59,012 nucleotides of DNA, from assembly GCA_024276675.1 (NCBI GenBank), contig JAJRWT010000031.1, positions 1 to 59,012 of the forward strand. Direction: 5' to 3'. Origin of the DNA: Myxococcota bacterium. Lineage in GTDB: Bacteria > Myxococcota_A > UBA796 > JAFGLY01. Positions 18,801 to 27,655 of the stretch are shown here, piece by piece; positions within the stretch are counted from its first letter, which is position 1, and every line of letters starts with the position of its first letter. The translations under genes and the position numbers were made by a program. Below the pieces are notes generated by a model, which was given only the letters and a program-made list of their open reading frames with translations, did not search any database and had not been told where the DNA came from.

Positions 18801-19411
18801 CCGCAGATCTGCTCCGGTGAGGCATATGCCCATGTACCGACGAGAGTGTTGGAGACGTTGGGATCCCGGTCGGGATCCAGATCCTTGACGATACCGAAAT
18901 CGGTCAGCTTGGCGCGTTGGTGCTGGTCCAACAGGACGTTGGAAGGCTTGAGATCTCTGTGTACCAGGCCGTGCCTGTGGATGTGGGCAAGGGCTCTGCA
19001 CAGGTCCACCAGGATCCCTTCACAACTGCGCCAGCGTTGGGGAGCCCCGAGCCTCCTGAAGCCGCGAATGACCTTGTGGAGATCGCGCCCATCGACAAAC
19101 TCCATGGCTATGTAGGGATGCCCGAAGATGTCGCCGTAGGAATCAACCCTGATGACGTTGGGATGATTCATCCTGGCCAGGGCCCTGAACTCGCGGCGGA
19201 AGCGAACCTGGCCGGTGTCCACCCGGCTGTCCTTCAAGACCTTCAGGGCGACGAAGTTGCCATCGGGATTTCGGGCCTTCAAGACCCAGGCCATGCCCCC
19301 GGCTCCGATGCGCCGCTGGTATACATAGGGACCGATTCGATCGCCAGGCTCCACGCAGAGTCCACCGATTCTTATCTTGTCGCCCTGTTCGCTGGTCGAT
19401 GCCGAAGACAC
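15887..19411 (-). CDS. Ser/Thr kinase-AAA ATPase-TPR protein (array member 3)
   Basis: 1174 residues. The kinase domain (27-290) is intact: GAGGMAWV loop, VALK lysine at 57, HRDLKPSN at 151, DFG at 171, SPE at 198. The ATPase region (about 305-620) has a Walker A-like GPLGSGRT at 337-344 in which the usual Lys is Arg, while the Walker B-like VLAVDDLH is normal and the LHRETEGNPLFVTEFL sensor region of AAA_16-type ATPases is present. From about 690 to the end there are TPR repeats. The start is GTG 19411; no Met lies in frame close by. It sits 57 bp after the preceding kinase gene, so co-transcription is likely. The altered P-loop may weaken nucleotide hydrolysis. Confidence 0.88.
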   Translation of the reverse strand: MSSASTSEQGDKIRIGGLCVEPGDRIGPYVYQRRIGAGGMAWVLKARNPDGNFVALKVLKDSRVDTGQVRFRREFRALARMNHPNVIRVDSYGDIFGHPYIAMEFVDGRDLHKVIRGFRRLGAPQRWRSCEGILVDLCRALAHIHRHGLVHRDLKPSNVLLDQHQRAKLTDFGIVKDLDPDRDPNVSNTLVGTWAYASPEQICGEPVDHRSDLYSLGVILFTMLTGRRPFVAKGLAEYLELHRDHRAPRPGDLVPGVPPLLEDICVRLLCKRPRDRFQSAQEILFRLEKTDTLRQVRSRPAASWEPPFVGQEAPLATILDSINALTSGQGGVLWITGPLGSGRTRLLEAALSHARELGFPVHKVRARAADGALGSLARFSRQVARDLGANVPQGLEKALDAFVDPRQGTLQPGNTRYRLYDLLRLALRRALIHGPRVLAVDDLHMAGVVLLDLLAFLARAMVAEGLPLLVVGTARSDGESMVLPGLGGFQELGFEPGLVELEPLGLGDLMDLLAALLGNAQGTRALAERLHRETEGNPLFVTEFLQTLLERRVIVKGPGGWALAIDTDEVRSGHLEIPAGIRSVLGERLAAVGQAQKSVLDVLAVNGRELDLDVLLEVLELDEDSVLDHLDRLVTQGILVERRAGVLLYLDFSHGKFGDIIYRDMQSAQRAELHGRLARIYESMHGGSVSRQIGEHYRRAGDTGNAFKHLVVAAEALFRRSAPAEAWELLERAGACEDQARTELEDSTFKSLRLRILNIKAEILYGRGSWESARGIQEEALVMAGSMALYHEAVRARLRLASSEFRLGNEDHARELREIALAEARRLPNRELVAEALHGLAASAWARGDLEACSRLSNEGLVLAVGSRMQGQRAELLLARTAVQASNGDLATAIRDLSEAESIFDRLGRKRARCLALTNLAETRTWKGNLAMALSDAVLARQLAAEVLYRLGEGIASRVEGSVELELGRLEEARVHLGNALDILLPLKVNDELVAVRYALGRVELEAGNLHQAEHHLSIARGVATKRDPEGYLSLVLAALSQVLLEKGSGYQAEQLLGRAIRTATESGAASWNAVTMPRQVQSQVLAAMVLEQMGRSEKACQVARAAVEQAKSRGLLLWALDASALLERCTADGENASRLHRQTVGLRNRIVSQLPEDLIPSFLARPSLVGFGR

Positions 19412-19468
19412 ATGAAAGCATAACCCGGATGGAACGACAAAAAGAACAGGGAGAACGAAGAGTGGATA

Positions 19469-22400
19469 TCATCCCACAAAGCGTGCCAGGTCGGGACGGG
19501 CGAGGAACGCGTCCCGGTCAGTACCAAACAGGCCCGCCGAGAACTCCGCCACCAGGGCTCGCGGATCCGGACCGTCAACATGCAACGGCATGTCCAACTC
19601 CGTTGAAAGCCGAGCAGCCATCAACGCTGCTTCCAGCTTCAATCCCAGAAACCCGCTGCCCTCGAGCCAATCCATGGCTCTTCCAAAAGCGGCTCCTGCC
19701 TCCAGGGGACGGCCCGACTCGGCCAAGGCGCGGGTGGCGTCCAGCAACAGCGCTACCGAGGTATGGCGTGGTAGACACATTGGCCCACTGATGGCCCAGT
19801 CAGCCAACTCGAAGGCAGCAACCGGATCGACGATTGCCAGGGCTCGTGCCCGAAGCAGAGCCAGGCTGGCCACCTGGTCGCTCCTGGGCTGGCAATCTTC
19901 CTTCAGGGGCGGCGGAAAGTTCTCCAGTACTTCCTTTCCTCGCCCCAGGTCCAACAGTACACGGCCAAGACAGGCATTCCTGGCCCACTGGACATTGTTC
20001 CAACGCAACTGTCTGCCCTCGATTCCGCCAGGTACCTTGCCGAAGACCTGTTCAGGGTGAAAACCAGGATTCCATAGCACTGCCCTGGCGGTCTTCAGGG
20101 ATTCGGATGCCATTTCGTTGGCCAGTTCGTGATGCCCCAAGAGTAGAGCAGCGTATGCGGCGGTGCCCCGGGCAAGGATCCTCAACTCGGCGGTAGAGCC
20201 TGCCCGGGCCAACTGGCAGGCCTCGTTGGCCCTGTCCAGAGCTTCGCGGTATCTACCGCATGCCATGGCCAGGTCAGCCAGGAGCACAAGCGTTTCCAAC
20301 AGAGACTCGACACCGTTACCCTTGCGCAGCAGCATCTCGGCCTTTTCGAGATAGTCGTGCGCGGAAGAAACATCGCCCTGGTTGCTGGCCACTTGGCCCA
20401 GACCCGTCAAGGCACGCCCCTCCTGAACGAGGTCACCGACTTGCCGAGCATGAAGCAGCAGAGATTGCCAGAGTACCCTGGCTCCCCGGGAGCTGCCGTA
20501 CATCGAGCGCAGAATTGCCAGCCGCTCGGTGGTGGGAGGCCACATCCTGTCCCTGGGTGACAGCAGAGAATGAGCCTGTTCCAGGCAGGAACGGCCAGCG
20601 TCCAGGTCCCCGCCTTCCAGGTGACATGCTCCAAGACCTGCAATCGCTATTCCCCGGAGGCGGGAGTCCTCCAGTCGCAAGGCTGCCTGCAGCACCTGCT
20701 CCATGCTTTCGGCCGCAGCCTGGTGGTCCCCTTTGATCAGAAGCAGCTCACCCTTGACCTGGTGATACCTGGCAACCCTGGAATCGCGCCCTGCAGGGTC
20801 CAGGCCATGCAGGGCCCGTGATCGGATGGAGCCGGCCTGGCGAAGGAAATCCTGGGCCAGCAGATCCTCGCCACGATCCAGTGCGTGCTCGGCTGCCTGT
20901 AGCAGCAGAGGATAGGCGTCCGCGGGAAGAGCGCCGAGCATGAGATGCCTGGTGATGACGGGCAATACATGTCTACGCCTCTTGAACAGTCCATCGTAGA
21001 CCCGTGCAAAACTCCGGTGGAGTTCCTGCCGCCGGTCATGTTGGATTTCGTCGTAGATCACGCGTTGGAGGGGCCGGGCGGCCAACCTGAAGGATCCACC
21101 TCCATCCCGCTCCACCAGTCCCAGGACGACGAGTTCATCCAGCAGGCGCGAGCAAAGCTCCCAATCGGGAGCACATACCCCGGTCAGCACGGGGATGGAG
21201 CAAAATTCCCCCGCAACGGCGAGAGCTTCCAGAAGGGAACGGGCCTCGGAGTCCAGGGCGTCTACAAGAGAAAGAAGCTCGGCCCGCACACGTTGGGGAA
21301 CGGGCAAGGCTTCCTTTCGGAGTTCTTCCATGGAGCGAGCCAGGCGCAGATCACCACTACTGTCACGGACGAAGCAACCCGCCTGTTCCAAGGCGCCGAT
21401 CTGCTCCAGCAGGAGACCCGGGTAGGGCTTGAACATGGCTCGCGCGAGCCCGGCCTTGACCAGGTGGGCCGAGATGAAGGAACCTGCCTTCCGCGATGCG
21501 GCGGAAGCTGTTTCGCGCCAGTGACCCGTGGCGGGGTTGGCGCCGGGCTGCGTAGCCTGTGAACTGGATCGCTCTTCATCGACCTCTGAAAACAGGCGCC
21601 GCGCAAGCACCGCCGCCACGCCCCTGGAGAGGCCATGATCAGCGAACAACGCCACAGAGGCCGAACGGGACAGCGGAGCGAGTTCCGCCAGCTCGGGCTC
21701 CATCTGACCCCACTCCGACAAGACCGAGTGCAATTCGCCAGCAGAAGCGGTGACAACCACAACCAGGGGCCGCTGACCCATGTCGAGAAAGCGCGTGATG
21801 GCTGCCTTGAGTTCCTCCATCTCTTCATGGGAGAGACGATCCGCATCGTCCAGCAGGACAGGCAGGGGAAGTCGCTCCTCCGGGGGCGGGTGCCCGGTGA
21901 CGGATTGCGGGGAACCTGGGCAGGGCCGGAGCAGATCCTTGCAGCCTTCCAGGGCAGCATGCCGGTCATGACGAAAGGATGACAAGTGGGGCCTGGAGTC
22001 CCGCAGGTTGCTGGCCAGTTCGGCGAGCAGCGCGCTCTTGCCGCTACCCATGGGGCCTGCCAGCACGAACAAGGCGCTCCTTCCCGGCTCCAGGGCAGCG
22101 CTGGTGATGGAACCCAGGATTTCGTCGCGCTCGTAGAGCGTGGGGAGTGCGGGCGGAGCATCCCGCTCCAACATGTCCAGGGCGGCTCGGGGGCTGGCCA
22201 GCCTCCTGGCGGGCTCCTTTCGGAGCAGCGCCATGCAGACTCGCTCCAGGTGCCTCGGGGCATCGGGTTGAAAAACGGTCGGAAGCTCGGGGCTGGCAAC
22301 CATGTGACGGGCCAGATAGGCGGCGATGCTGTCTGCCTGTATTGGCGGGCGCCCTGTCATCATCACGTAGAGAACCGCTCCCAGACTGTAGAGATCCTGC

Positions 22401-22852
22401 CGCGGGTGGATGGTTTCGGTGGTGACCAGCTCCGGGGCCATGTAGGCCACGGTTCCCACGATACGCCCCACGGCGGTCAACTGGGTGGAGAAAGCCTCGG
22501 GCCCCTTGACCCCGCCGAAATCGGTCAACTTGACGGTGCCGTCACGCGATACCAGGACATTGGATGGCTTGATGTCCCTGTGTACCAAGCCTTGACCATG
22601 CAAATATTCCAATGCCTCGCAGAGATCTCGAAAGTACCTCTCCACCAGGGCCCACCTGTTGCCAGGAGGGTGGGACTGCCAGTCCTGCACCAGGCTGCCA
22701 AGGTCGCAACCCTCCACCAGCTCCATCGCCAGCCAGGGTAGCTGGCCCTCGTGCCCGGCCGCCACAACCTTTACGATATTGGGGTGTTGGAGAGAGGCCA
22801 GCACCTGCCGCTCCCTTGCAAATCGCCGGACCTCCTCGGTTCGCAGCTTCAC
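19469..22852 (-). CDS. Ser/Thr kinase-ATPase-TPR protein, N-lobe cut off by a stop codon (array member 2)
   Basis: This open frame starts at a GTG lying directly after an in-frame TAG and encodes 1127 residues. As read it lacks the kinase glycine loop and VALK lysine, which are coded in the same frame just upstream (see 22853-23017). The remainder is well preserved: helix C region (TEEVRRFARERQVL), HRDIKPSN at residue 91, DFG at 111, APE at about 138, Walker A GPMGSGKS, and C-terminal TPR repeats. Unless the stop is read through, or is a sequence error, the translated product could not be an active kinase, though the ATPase-TPR part would survive. There is no sign of decay elsewhere in the frame. 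Confidence 0.75.
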   Translation of the reverse strand: MKLRTEEVRRFARERQVLASLQHPNIVKVVAAGHEGQLPWLAMELVEGCDLGSLVQDWQSHPPGNRWALVERYFRDLCEALEYLHGQGLVHRDIKPSNVLVSRDGTVKLTDFGGVKGPEAFSTQLTAVGRIVGTVAYMAPELVTTETIHPRQDLYSLGAVLYVMMTGRPPIQADSIAAYLARHMVASPELPTVFQPDAPRHLERVCMALLRKEPARRLASPRAALDMLERDAPPALPTLYERDEILGSITSAALEPGRSALFVLAGPMGSGKSALLAELASNLRDSRPHLSSFRHDRHAALEGCKDLLRPCPGSPQSVTGHPPPEERLPLPVLLDDADRLSHEEMEELKAAITRFLDMGQRPLVVVVTASAGELHSVLSEWGQMEPELAELAPLSRSASVALFADHGLSRGVAAVLARRLFSEVDEERSSSQATQPGANPATGHWRETASAASRKAGSFISAHLVKAGLARAMFKPYPGLLLEQIGALEQAGCFVRDSSGDLRLARSMEELRKEALPVPQRVRAELLSLVDALDSEARSLLEALAVAGEFCSIPVLTGVCAPDWELCSRLLDELVVLGLVERDGGGSFRLAARPLQRVIYDEIQHDRRQELHRSFARVYDGLFKRRRHVLPVITRHLMLGALPADAYPLLLQAAEHALDRGEDLLAQDFLRQAGSIRSRALHGLDPAGRDSRVARYHQVKGELLLIKGDHQAAAESMEQVLQAALRLEDSRLRGIAIAGLGACHLEGGDLDAGRSCLEQAHSLLSPRDRMWPPTTERLAILRSMYGSSRGARVLWQSLLLHARQVGDLVQEGRALTGLGQVASNQGDVSSAHDYLEKAEMLLRKGNGVESLLETLVLLADLAMACGRYREALDRANEACQLARAGSTAELRILARGTAAYAALLLGHHELANEMASESLKTARAVLWNPGFHPEQVFGKVPGGIEGRQLRWNNVQWARNACLGRVLLDLGRGKEVLENFPPPLKEDCQPRSDQVASLALLRARALAIVDPVAAFELADWAISGPMCLPRHTSVALLLDATRALAESGRPLEAGAAFGRAMDWLEGSGFLGLKLEAALMAARLSTELDMPLHVDGPDPRALVAEFSAGLFGTDRDAFLARPDLARFVG

Positions 22853-23017
22853 CTAGTGGAGAACCTTCAGCGCCACACGTCCACCGTCAGGACCAAGGGC
22901 TCGGAATACCACGGCGATTCCCCCGGAACCCAGTACTTCTTCAAGTAGCCATGGTCCAAATCGGTCACCGATTCCTGGAAAGGCGGTATTGCTCAAAGCC
23001 TGTGTCCTTCCAGCCAT
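22853..23017 (-). pseudogene. Kinase N-lobe segment separated by an in-frame TAG
   Basis: Reading leftward from ATG 23017, 54 codons give a typical kinase start: a lead-in peptide, GDRFGPWLLEEVLG, the glycine loop GSGGIAVVF, and VALKVLH with the ATP-binding Lys at codon 51. Codon 55 is TAG (22853-22855). The frame then continues without a shift into VKLRTEEVRRFARERQ of the main open frame. Aligned with the three neighbouring kinases, the break falls between the VALK strand and helix C, with no missing segment. A single-base change from a sense codon such as CAG, AAG, GAG or TGG would explain it. Confidence 0.8.
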
Positions 23018-23062
23018 GGCCGGCCATTCCCAGTTGATGATGCGATCCTGGCACGGAAGGTA

Positions 23063-26000
23063 TCAGAAACCCATACCACTTGGAAAATGGACATCCATGA
23101 AACTCCTGGCTTCCGTGGAAGAGAGATTGGCGGATATGGAACGGGCCATGGCCTCGGCAACGCGAGCGTGATGGCTTGCGTTTTCGGGCTTGGAAGCTAC
23201 GTTTGACAGGATGATGTGGGCCTTCATGGTGTACAGCCTGTAGCCGGCCCTCGCTGCTCGGTCCAGGGCGGAGCCAGCCAGTCGGCTGGCGGGCTCGTGG
23301 TCGTCGATTACGGCATGGGCACAGGCAGAGTTCAACTCCACGCGACATTGCAGAAAAGGCCAGGGCTTCTCCTGGAAGGCCATGGCAGCAGCCACGTGCT
23401 CACGGAGCAGGCCGCCATCTCCCACATGGGCCGCCACGAGTGCCTTCCAGGAGTGGATGATAGGGGCGATACCTTCAGTATCGTAGCGCTCCAGCATGGG
23501 GACGGCCCGCTCAAGCCAAAGGTTGGCCTGGCCTGGTTCTCCACGATGAAATGATACTCTGGCCAGGTTGAAGCTCGCCCCGAGTTCGTCTTCCCGGTTG
23601 TGCTGCCGAGAAGACAGGGAGAGGGCTTCCTGGGCATTGGCCTCGGCATCGTCGAGACGCCCGATATCCACGAGAACCAGGGCCAGGGATCGCAAAGCAA
23701 GCCCAAGGCCCCTGCGATCCCGGATCTCCCTGGCCCGGGCCACGGTTTGTTCCGCACGCTCGATGCCGCGCTTTACATTCCCCACGAGATGGTACAGCTC
23801 CACCAGGTTTGAACGCTCTATGACCCACTCGTGGAGAGCCCCCAGTCCTTCGTAGATCCTGCATCCTTCTTCCAGGTTTTTTCTGGCTTCGGCACTCCTG
23901 CCGCGACAGATGTCCATGACACCGAGACCGGTGTAGCCGGCGGCCCTGGCGTGGGGATCATCGCTCCCCAGGACCTCGAGCCAATAGTACTTTGCACCTT
24001 CCAGGTCACCCTGCTCCCAACGCCTGGAGGCGATGCGATTCATGGCCTGGGCTCTCAACCTGGAATCACCAGCCTCTTCAGCGAGCCACTTGGCCTTGCG
24101 GAAATAGTTCTCGGCGGCTTCCAGGTCGTTGCGCCTCCTGCACATGGTCCCCAGTTCGAAGGACGTCCGTGCCAGGAGCTTGGAATCGTTCAACTCCTGG
24201 GCCAGATCATGGGCCTGGATGGCGTCCTTGTCGGCCTGCTCCCACTGCCCCAGGTGGGCCTTGGCCTGGCTGCGATGCAGGAGCAGGGTGGCCAGGGAGC
24301 GATCAGCCTGGTCCAGGACCAGGTGCTGCCGTACCCGTGGTTCCAGTTTCAGGGCCCTCTCAAACATCTCCAGGGCTTCATGTACCAGGGCTTGCTCCAG
24401 CAGACGCTCCCCCGCGCGAAGCAAGTAGACGTATGCCTTGGTGGGTATGCCCCCATGCTCGAAATGGTGACCGAGAAGATCCAGCACCGGCGACAAGCGG
24501 CCTCTCCAATGGGTTTCCAGCATTAAACCCATCTGCCGGTGCAAGGAGCGCAGGCGTTCGGGGCCCAGTTCTTCCAGGATTACCTCGCGCAGTCCGGGTT
24601 CGACCAGGTCGAAGAGATCGTCGTCGTCCCGCCGCCACCGCGCTATTCCGGCCTCCTCCAGTTCGCCCATGAGCCCCAGGATCCGGGATTCATCCATGTG
24701 GAGAACTCCCTCCAGGATCGGCAGGCGCAGCTCACGACGTGAAACCGCCAGGACGGAGGCCAACTCACGGCCTGGCGCACTCAAGGCATGAAGTCTCTCT
24801 CGCTGGGCTTCACGTATGGAACGGGGAACGGGCAGCTCCCCACCTGCCAGTACGCCATGACGTTCCAACAGGCGCCCACGACCATCCGGACCGAAACCGA
24901 TGAACCGGTCCTCGATGAGCCCACGGAGCATGGCCACCATGAACTGCGGATTGCCGTCGGCCTCGGCGTGGAGACGACGGGCCAGTGCAATGGCTGATTC
25001 GTCACCGGGGATGAGATCCAGGACCAGATCCTCCACGGCAGCCCGAGTCAAAGGTCGGAGATGTACACGCTCTACGGGAACTCCCGTGGTTTCGCCCGAT
25101 AGCACCGTTTTCCAGGAGTCCGAGTCCCCGGACATGAAACGCCTGGCCAGAACGAAGAGCAGAGGATCATCGGACAGGCCCAGGGAGTTCCGAATCAGGT
25201 AATCAGTGAAATCCACGGTGCCGGAGTCTGCCAGGTGCACGGCGTCCAGCATCAGGACACGGGGGCCTCCCCTGCGCACGAGATCAAGAAAGGCCGGAAA
25301 GACGGCATATCGCTCCGGGTGGCGGGTCTTGTGGCGCTCTCGGGCCGATCCCAGGGCACGGCTGAGCACCCTGGGCGGTTCCAACTCCGTGCTGTTCACC
25401 ACGCCCTTGAAGACCTCTCGATATGCCGCGAAGGGCACCCCGACATCGGCCAGGCACTTGCCCCTGGCCACGGGAATGCCCCTTTCCCCTGCGAGCTGCT
25501 GGAGATCGTCCAACAGCCGGGTCTTCCCCATGCCCGAGGCGCCCTCCACGAGCAGCACGGTCCCCTTGCCTCCCTGGAGCAAGGCCAGCGCTTCGTGCAG
25601 GCGCGCCATCTCGGCGGCTCGCCCCACGGTGCGCTCCGCCCAGGCGGTTTCCGTGTCAACGGACTCGCCAACGGCACGATCTCCGAGGAAGTTGAGCAGG
25701 TGCCGAGCCGAGGCAAAGCGTTCATCGGGGTTCTTGGCCAAGAGCCTGATACAGGCCGAGTTGAGCCTGGCTGGCACGGCGGCCACCAGATCGGCCGGTG
25801 GCCGAGGGGCATGATTGACGTGCTTTTGCAGGTATCCCGCCAGCGTGCTGGCATGAAAGGGCCGGCTGCCGGTCAGCAGTACATAGAGCACCGCCCCCAG
25901 GCTGTAGAGATCCGAACGCTCGTCCACACGTTGCCCCAGAATCTGCTCCGGGGCGATATAGGCGATGGTACCGACTACTTCTCCCACGGTGGTAAGATCC

Positions 26001-26521
26001 ACGCCGGGTTCCTTTACGACACCAAAATCCATGATCCTGGCAACGCCGTCCGGCGCAAGCATGATGTTTCCGGGCGTGATGTCGCGGTGAACGAAACCCC
26101 TGGAATGTATATGCTCCAGTGCTCTCGCCACCTGAATGAGTACGCTCGAAGCCCGGGCATTCCTTTGTGCCGGTGGCATCCCGCTCCATGACTTCATTCC
26201 GGCCTTGAGGTCCGTGCCCCTTAGCAACTCCATTACGAAATACGGGCGATCATTCCAGAGCCCTGCCTCCCAGACCTTTGCCACGTTGGGATGGTCCAGC
26301 ATGGAAAGCGCACGGTATTCCAGGTTGAAGCGCCTGCGGACTTCGTCGTTGGCACCGTGGGGCAGCATCAACTTGATGGCACACTCACGAGAGGTTGCCA
26401 TGTGCGTGGCTGAGAGAACCACGGCCATGCCCCCACGCCCCAACGTGCCCGTGATCCGGTAGTCGCCCAGCAATTCACCAGGTGCGGGGGCTTCCGTGAT
26501 TTCTCGTGGATTGGACGTCAT
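23063..26521 (-). CDS. Ser/Thr kinase-AAA ATPase-TPR protein (array member 1)
   Basis: 1152 residues, first gene of the leftward array. Kinase domain 20-275: GRGGMAVV loop, CAIK lysine 50, catalytic loop HRDITPGN at 145 (the usual Lys after HRD-x is Thr, a change also seen as HRDVSP in many myxobacterial kinases), DFG at 165, APE at 190. The ATPase region has Walker A GASGMGKT at 327-334 and a Walker B-like VLMLDAVHLAD. TPR repeats fill roughly 700-1120. I chose ATG 26521 (MTSNPREI); the frame is open to 26662. The PP2C phosphatase gene starts divergently 251 bp away, and the gap must hold promoters for both. Confidence 0.9.
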   Translation of the reverse strand: MTSNPREITEAPAPGELLGDYRITGTLGRGGMAVVLSATHMATSRECAIKLMLPHGANDEVRRRFNLEYRALSMLDHPNVAKVWEAGLWNDRPYFVMELLRGTDLKAGMKSWSGMPPAQRNARASSVLIQVARALEHIHSRGFVHRDITPGNIMLAPDGVARIMDFGVVKEPGVDLTTVGEVVGTIAYIAPEQILGQRVDERSDLYSLGAVLYVLLTGSRPFHASTLAGYLQKHVNHAPRPPADLVAAVPARLNSACIRLLAKNPDERFASARHLLNFLGDRAVGESVDTETAWAERTVGRAAEMARLHEALALLQGGKGTVLLVEGASGMGKTRLLDDLQQLAGERGIPVARGKCLADVGVPFAAYREVFKGVVNSTELEPPRVLSRALGSARERHKTRHPERYAVFPAFLDLVRRGGPRVLMLDAVHLADSGTVDFTDYLIRNSLGLSDDPLLFVLARRFMSGDSDSWKTVLSGETTGVPVERVHLRPLTRAAVEDLVLDLIPGDESAIALARRLHAEADGNPQFMVAMLRGLIEDRFIGFGPDGRGRLLERHGVLAGGELPVPRSIREAQRERLHALSAPGRELASVLAVSRRELRLPILEGVLHMDESRILGLMGELEEAGIARWRRDDDDLFDLVEPGLREVILEELGPERLRSLHRQMGLMLETHWRGRLSPVLDLLGHHFEHGGIPTKAYVYLLRAGERLLEQALVHEALEMFERALKLEPRVRQHLVLDQADRSLATLLLHRSQAKAHLGQWEQADKDAIQAHDLAQELNDSKLLARTSFELGTMCRRRNDLEAAENYFRKAKWLAEEAGDSRLRAQAMNRIASRRWEQGDLEGAKYYWLEVLGSDDPHARAAGYTGLGVMDICRGRSAEARKNLEEGCRIYEGLGALHEWVIERSNLVELYHLVGNVKRGIERAEQTVARAREIRDRRGLGLALRSLALVLVDIGRLDDAEANAQEALSLSSRQHNREDELGASFNLARVSFHRGEPGQANLWLERAVPMLERYDTEGIAPIIHSWKALVAAHVGDGGLLREHVAAAMAFQEKPWPFLQCRVELNSACAHAVIDDHEPASRLAGSALDRAARAGYRLYTMKAHIILSNVASKPENASHHARVAEAMARSISANLSSTEARSFMDVHFPSGMGF

Positions 26522-26772
26522 TGCTCTGCTGGCCTGCCGCAGGAATCTGGAGCCGGTCAGAACCCGGCACTCCAAAACCGTAACCCCGCTCCCGTGGCTC
26601 CGCATGCGGAGGAGGCCATGGACTTTAGTGTTCCGGCAGCAGACAGTCACTCCGGGCGCCACCTGCTGACGCGCTCCCGGGATGGGGGCCGCACCTGCTT
26701 GGCTGCAAACAGCAGGTTCCCGCGTTACATGGCAGCCATGTCAACTTCCAGAACGGGGGACGGAGTGTACCC

Positions 26773-27531
26773 ATGGTGATCGAAGCCTTTGCCCGCACTG
26801 ACCCCGGCCCAGTCAGAGAAAAAAACGAAGACAACTTCAGCATGGACGAAGACGGCGGCCTTTTCCTGCTGGCCGACGGCATGGGGGGGCACGTAGCAGG
26901 CGAAGTTGCCGCGCGCATCGCCATCGACACGGTACGAGATGTCCTCCGGGGCATGTCGGATCCCGACGAAACTCGCCTTGAACGAGTGATGACCGACTAC
27001 GCCGATGTCATTCGCGAGCGCATGCGCTACGCCATGAACCAGGCCAGCATGCGCATACGCCAGGCAGCCCTGGAAAACCCGGCCTATACCGGCATGGGAA
27101 CCACCCTCGTGGCCTGCCTCATCGAAGACGGCATGGTCCACCTGGCTCACGTGGGCGACAGCCGCATCTACCTCTTCAGAGACGAGCGCCTGCAGAAGCT
27201 CACACGGGACCACACGGTGGTCCAGATGGAGTTGGACGCCGGCAGGCTCACTCCGGAGCTGGCCAGGATCGTGCCCCACAAGAACATCCTCACCCAATCC
27301 ATCGGCTACCACGGCCCAGTCGAACCCGACACATCCACCCGCCCAGCAGAGCCGGGCGACATCTTCCTCCTCTGCAGCGACGGCATCTCGGACCCCCTGG
27401 ACGACGCCATGATCGCTAGCATCTGCGCTGAACACGCAGCTCCCGAGCTGGCCGACAAGCTGGTGGAAGCCGCGCTCAACAATGGCGGTGAAGACAACAT
27501 CACCGCCATCGTGGTCCACATCCTGGAGTGA
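26773..27531 (+). CDS. PP2C-family Ser/Thr protein phosphatase
   Basis: The 252-residue protein has all the metal-binding motifs of bacterial PP2C (Stp/PrpC) phosphatases: REKNEDNF near the start, LADGMGGH, a conserved TGMGTTLV, HVGDSRIY, LLCSDGISD and the C-terminal GGEDNITAIVV. It hydrolyses phospho-Ser/Thr and needs Mn or Mg. There is no signal or membrane segment, so it is cytosolic. It lies divergent to four Ser/Thr kinases and is probably their reversing enzyme. ATG 26773 is preceded by GGAG. Its stop is convergent with the DUF4340 gene across a repeat-bearing gap. Confidence 0.93.
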   Translation: MVIEAFARTDPGPVREKNEDNFSMDEDGGLFLLADGMGGHVAGEVAARIAIDTVRDVLRGMSDPDETRLERVMTDYADVIRERMRYAMNQASMRIRQAALENPAYTGMGTTLVACLIEDGMVHLAHVGDSRIYLFRDERLQKLTRDHTVVQMELDAGRLTPELARIVPHKNILTQSIGYHGPVEPDTSTRPAEPGDIFLLCSDGISDPLDDAMIASICAEHAAPELADKLVEAALNNGGEDNITAIVVHILE

Positions 27532-27545
27532 TCCGCCGTCGATTC

Positions 27546-27596
27546 GCCCCCCCGTGGGGCAGGCTCTCCAGCGCCCCCCGTGGGGCAGGCTTTCCA
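27546..27596 (+). repeat. Two tandem hairpin-forming repeats between convergent genes
   Basis: Two 24-25-bp direct copies (27546-27570 and 27573-27596) each read GCCCC...CGTGGGGCAGGCT-TCCA; GCCCC and GGGGC can pair in each. A third C/G-rich inverted stretch follows near 27600-27620. They sit between the stops of the PP2C gene and the DUF4340 gene, so a bidirectional terminator is plausible, although there is no T-run. Confidence 0.55.
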
Positions 27597-27655
27597 CCCT
27601 GCCAGGGGGGCAAGACAACGACAAGGGCAGGCTGGAATCCTGCCGAAAACACGCG

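Noticed and set aside
22853..22855. TAG read as pyrrolysine or another recoded residue
   Set aside because: Pyrrolysine is not known in kinases of this type and no local signal for recoding is visible; mutation or error is simpler.
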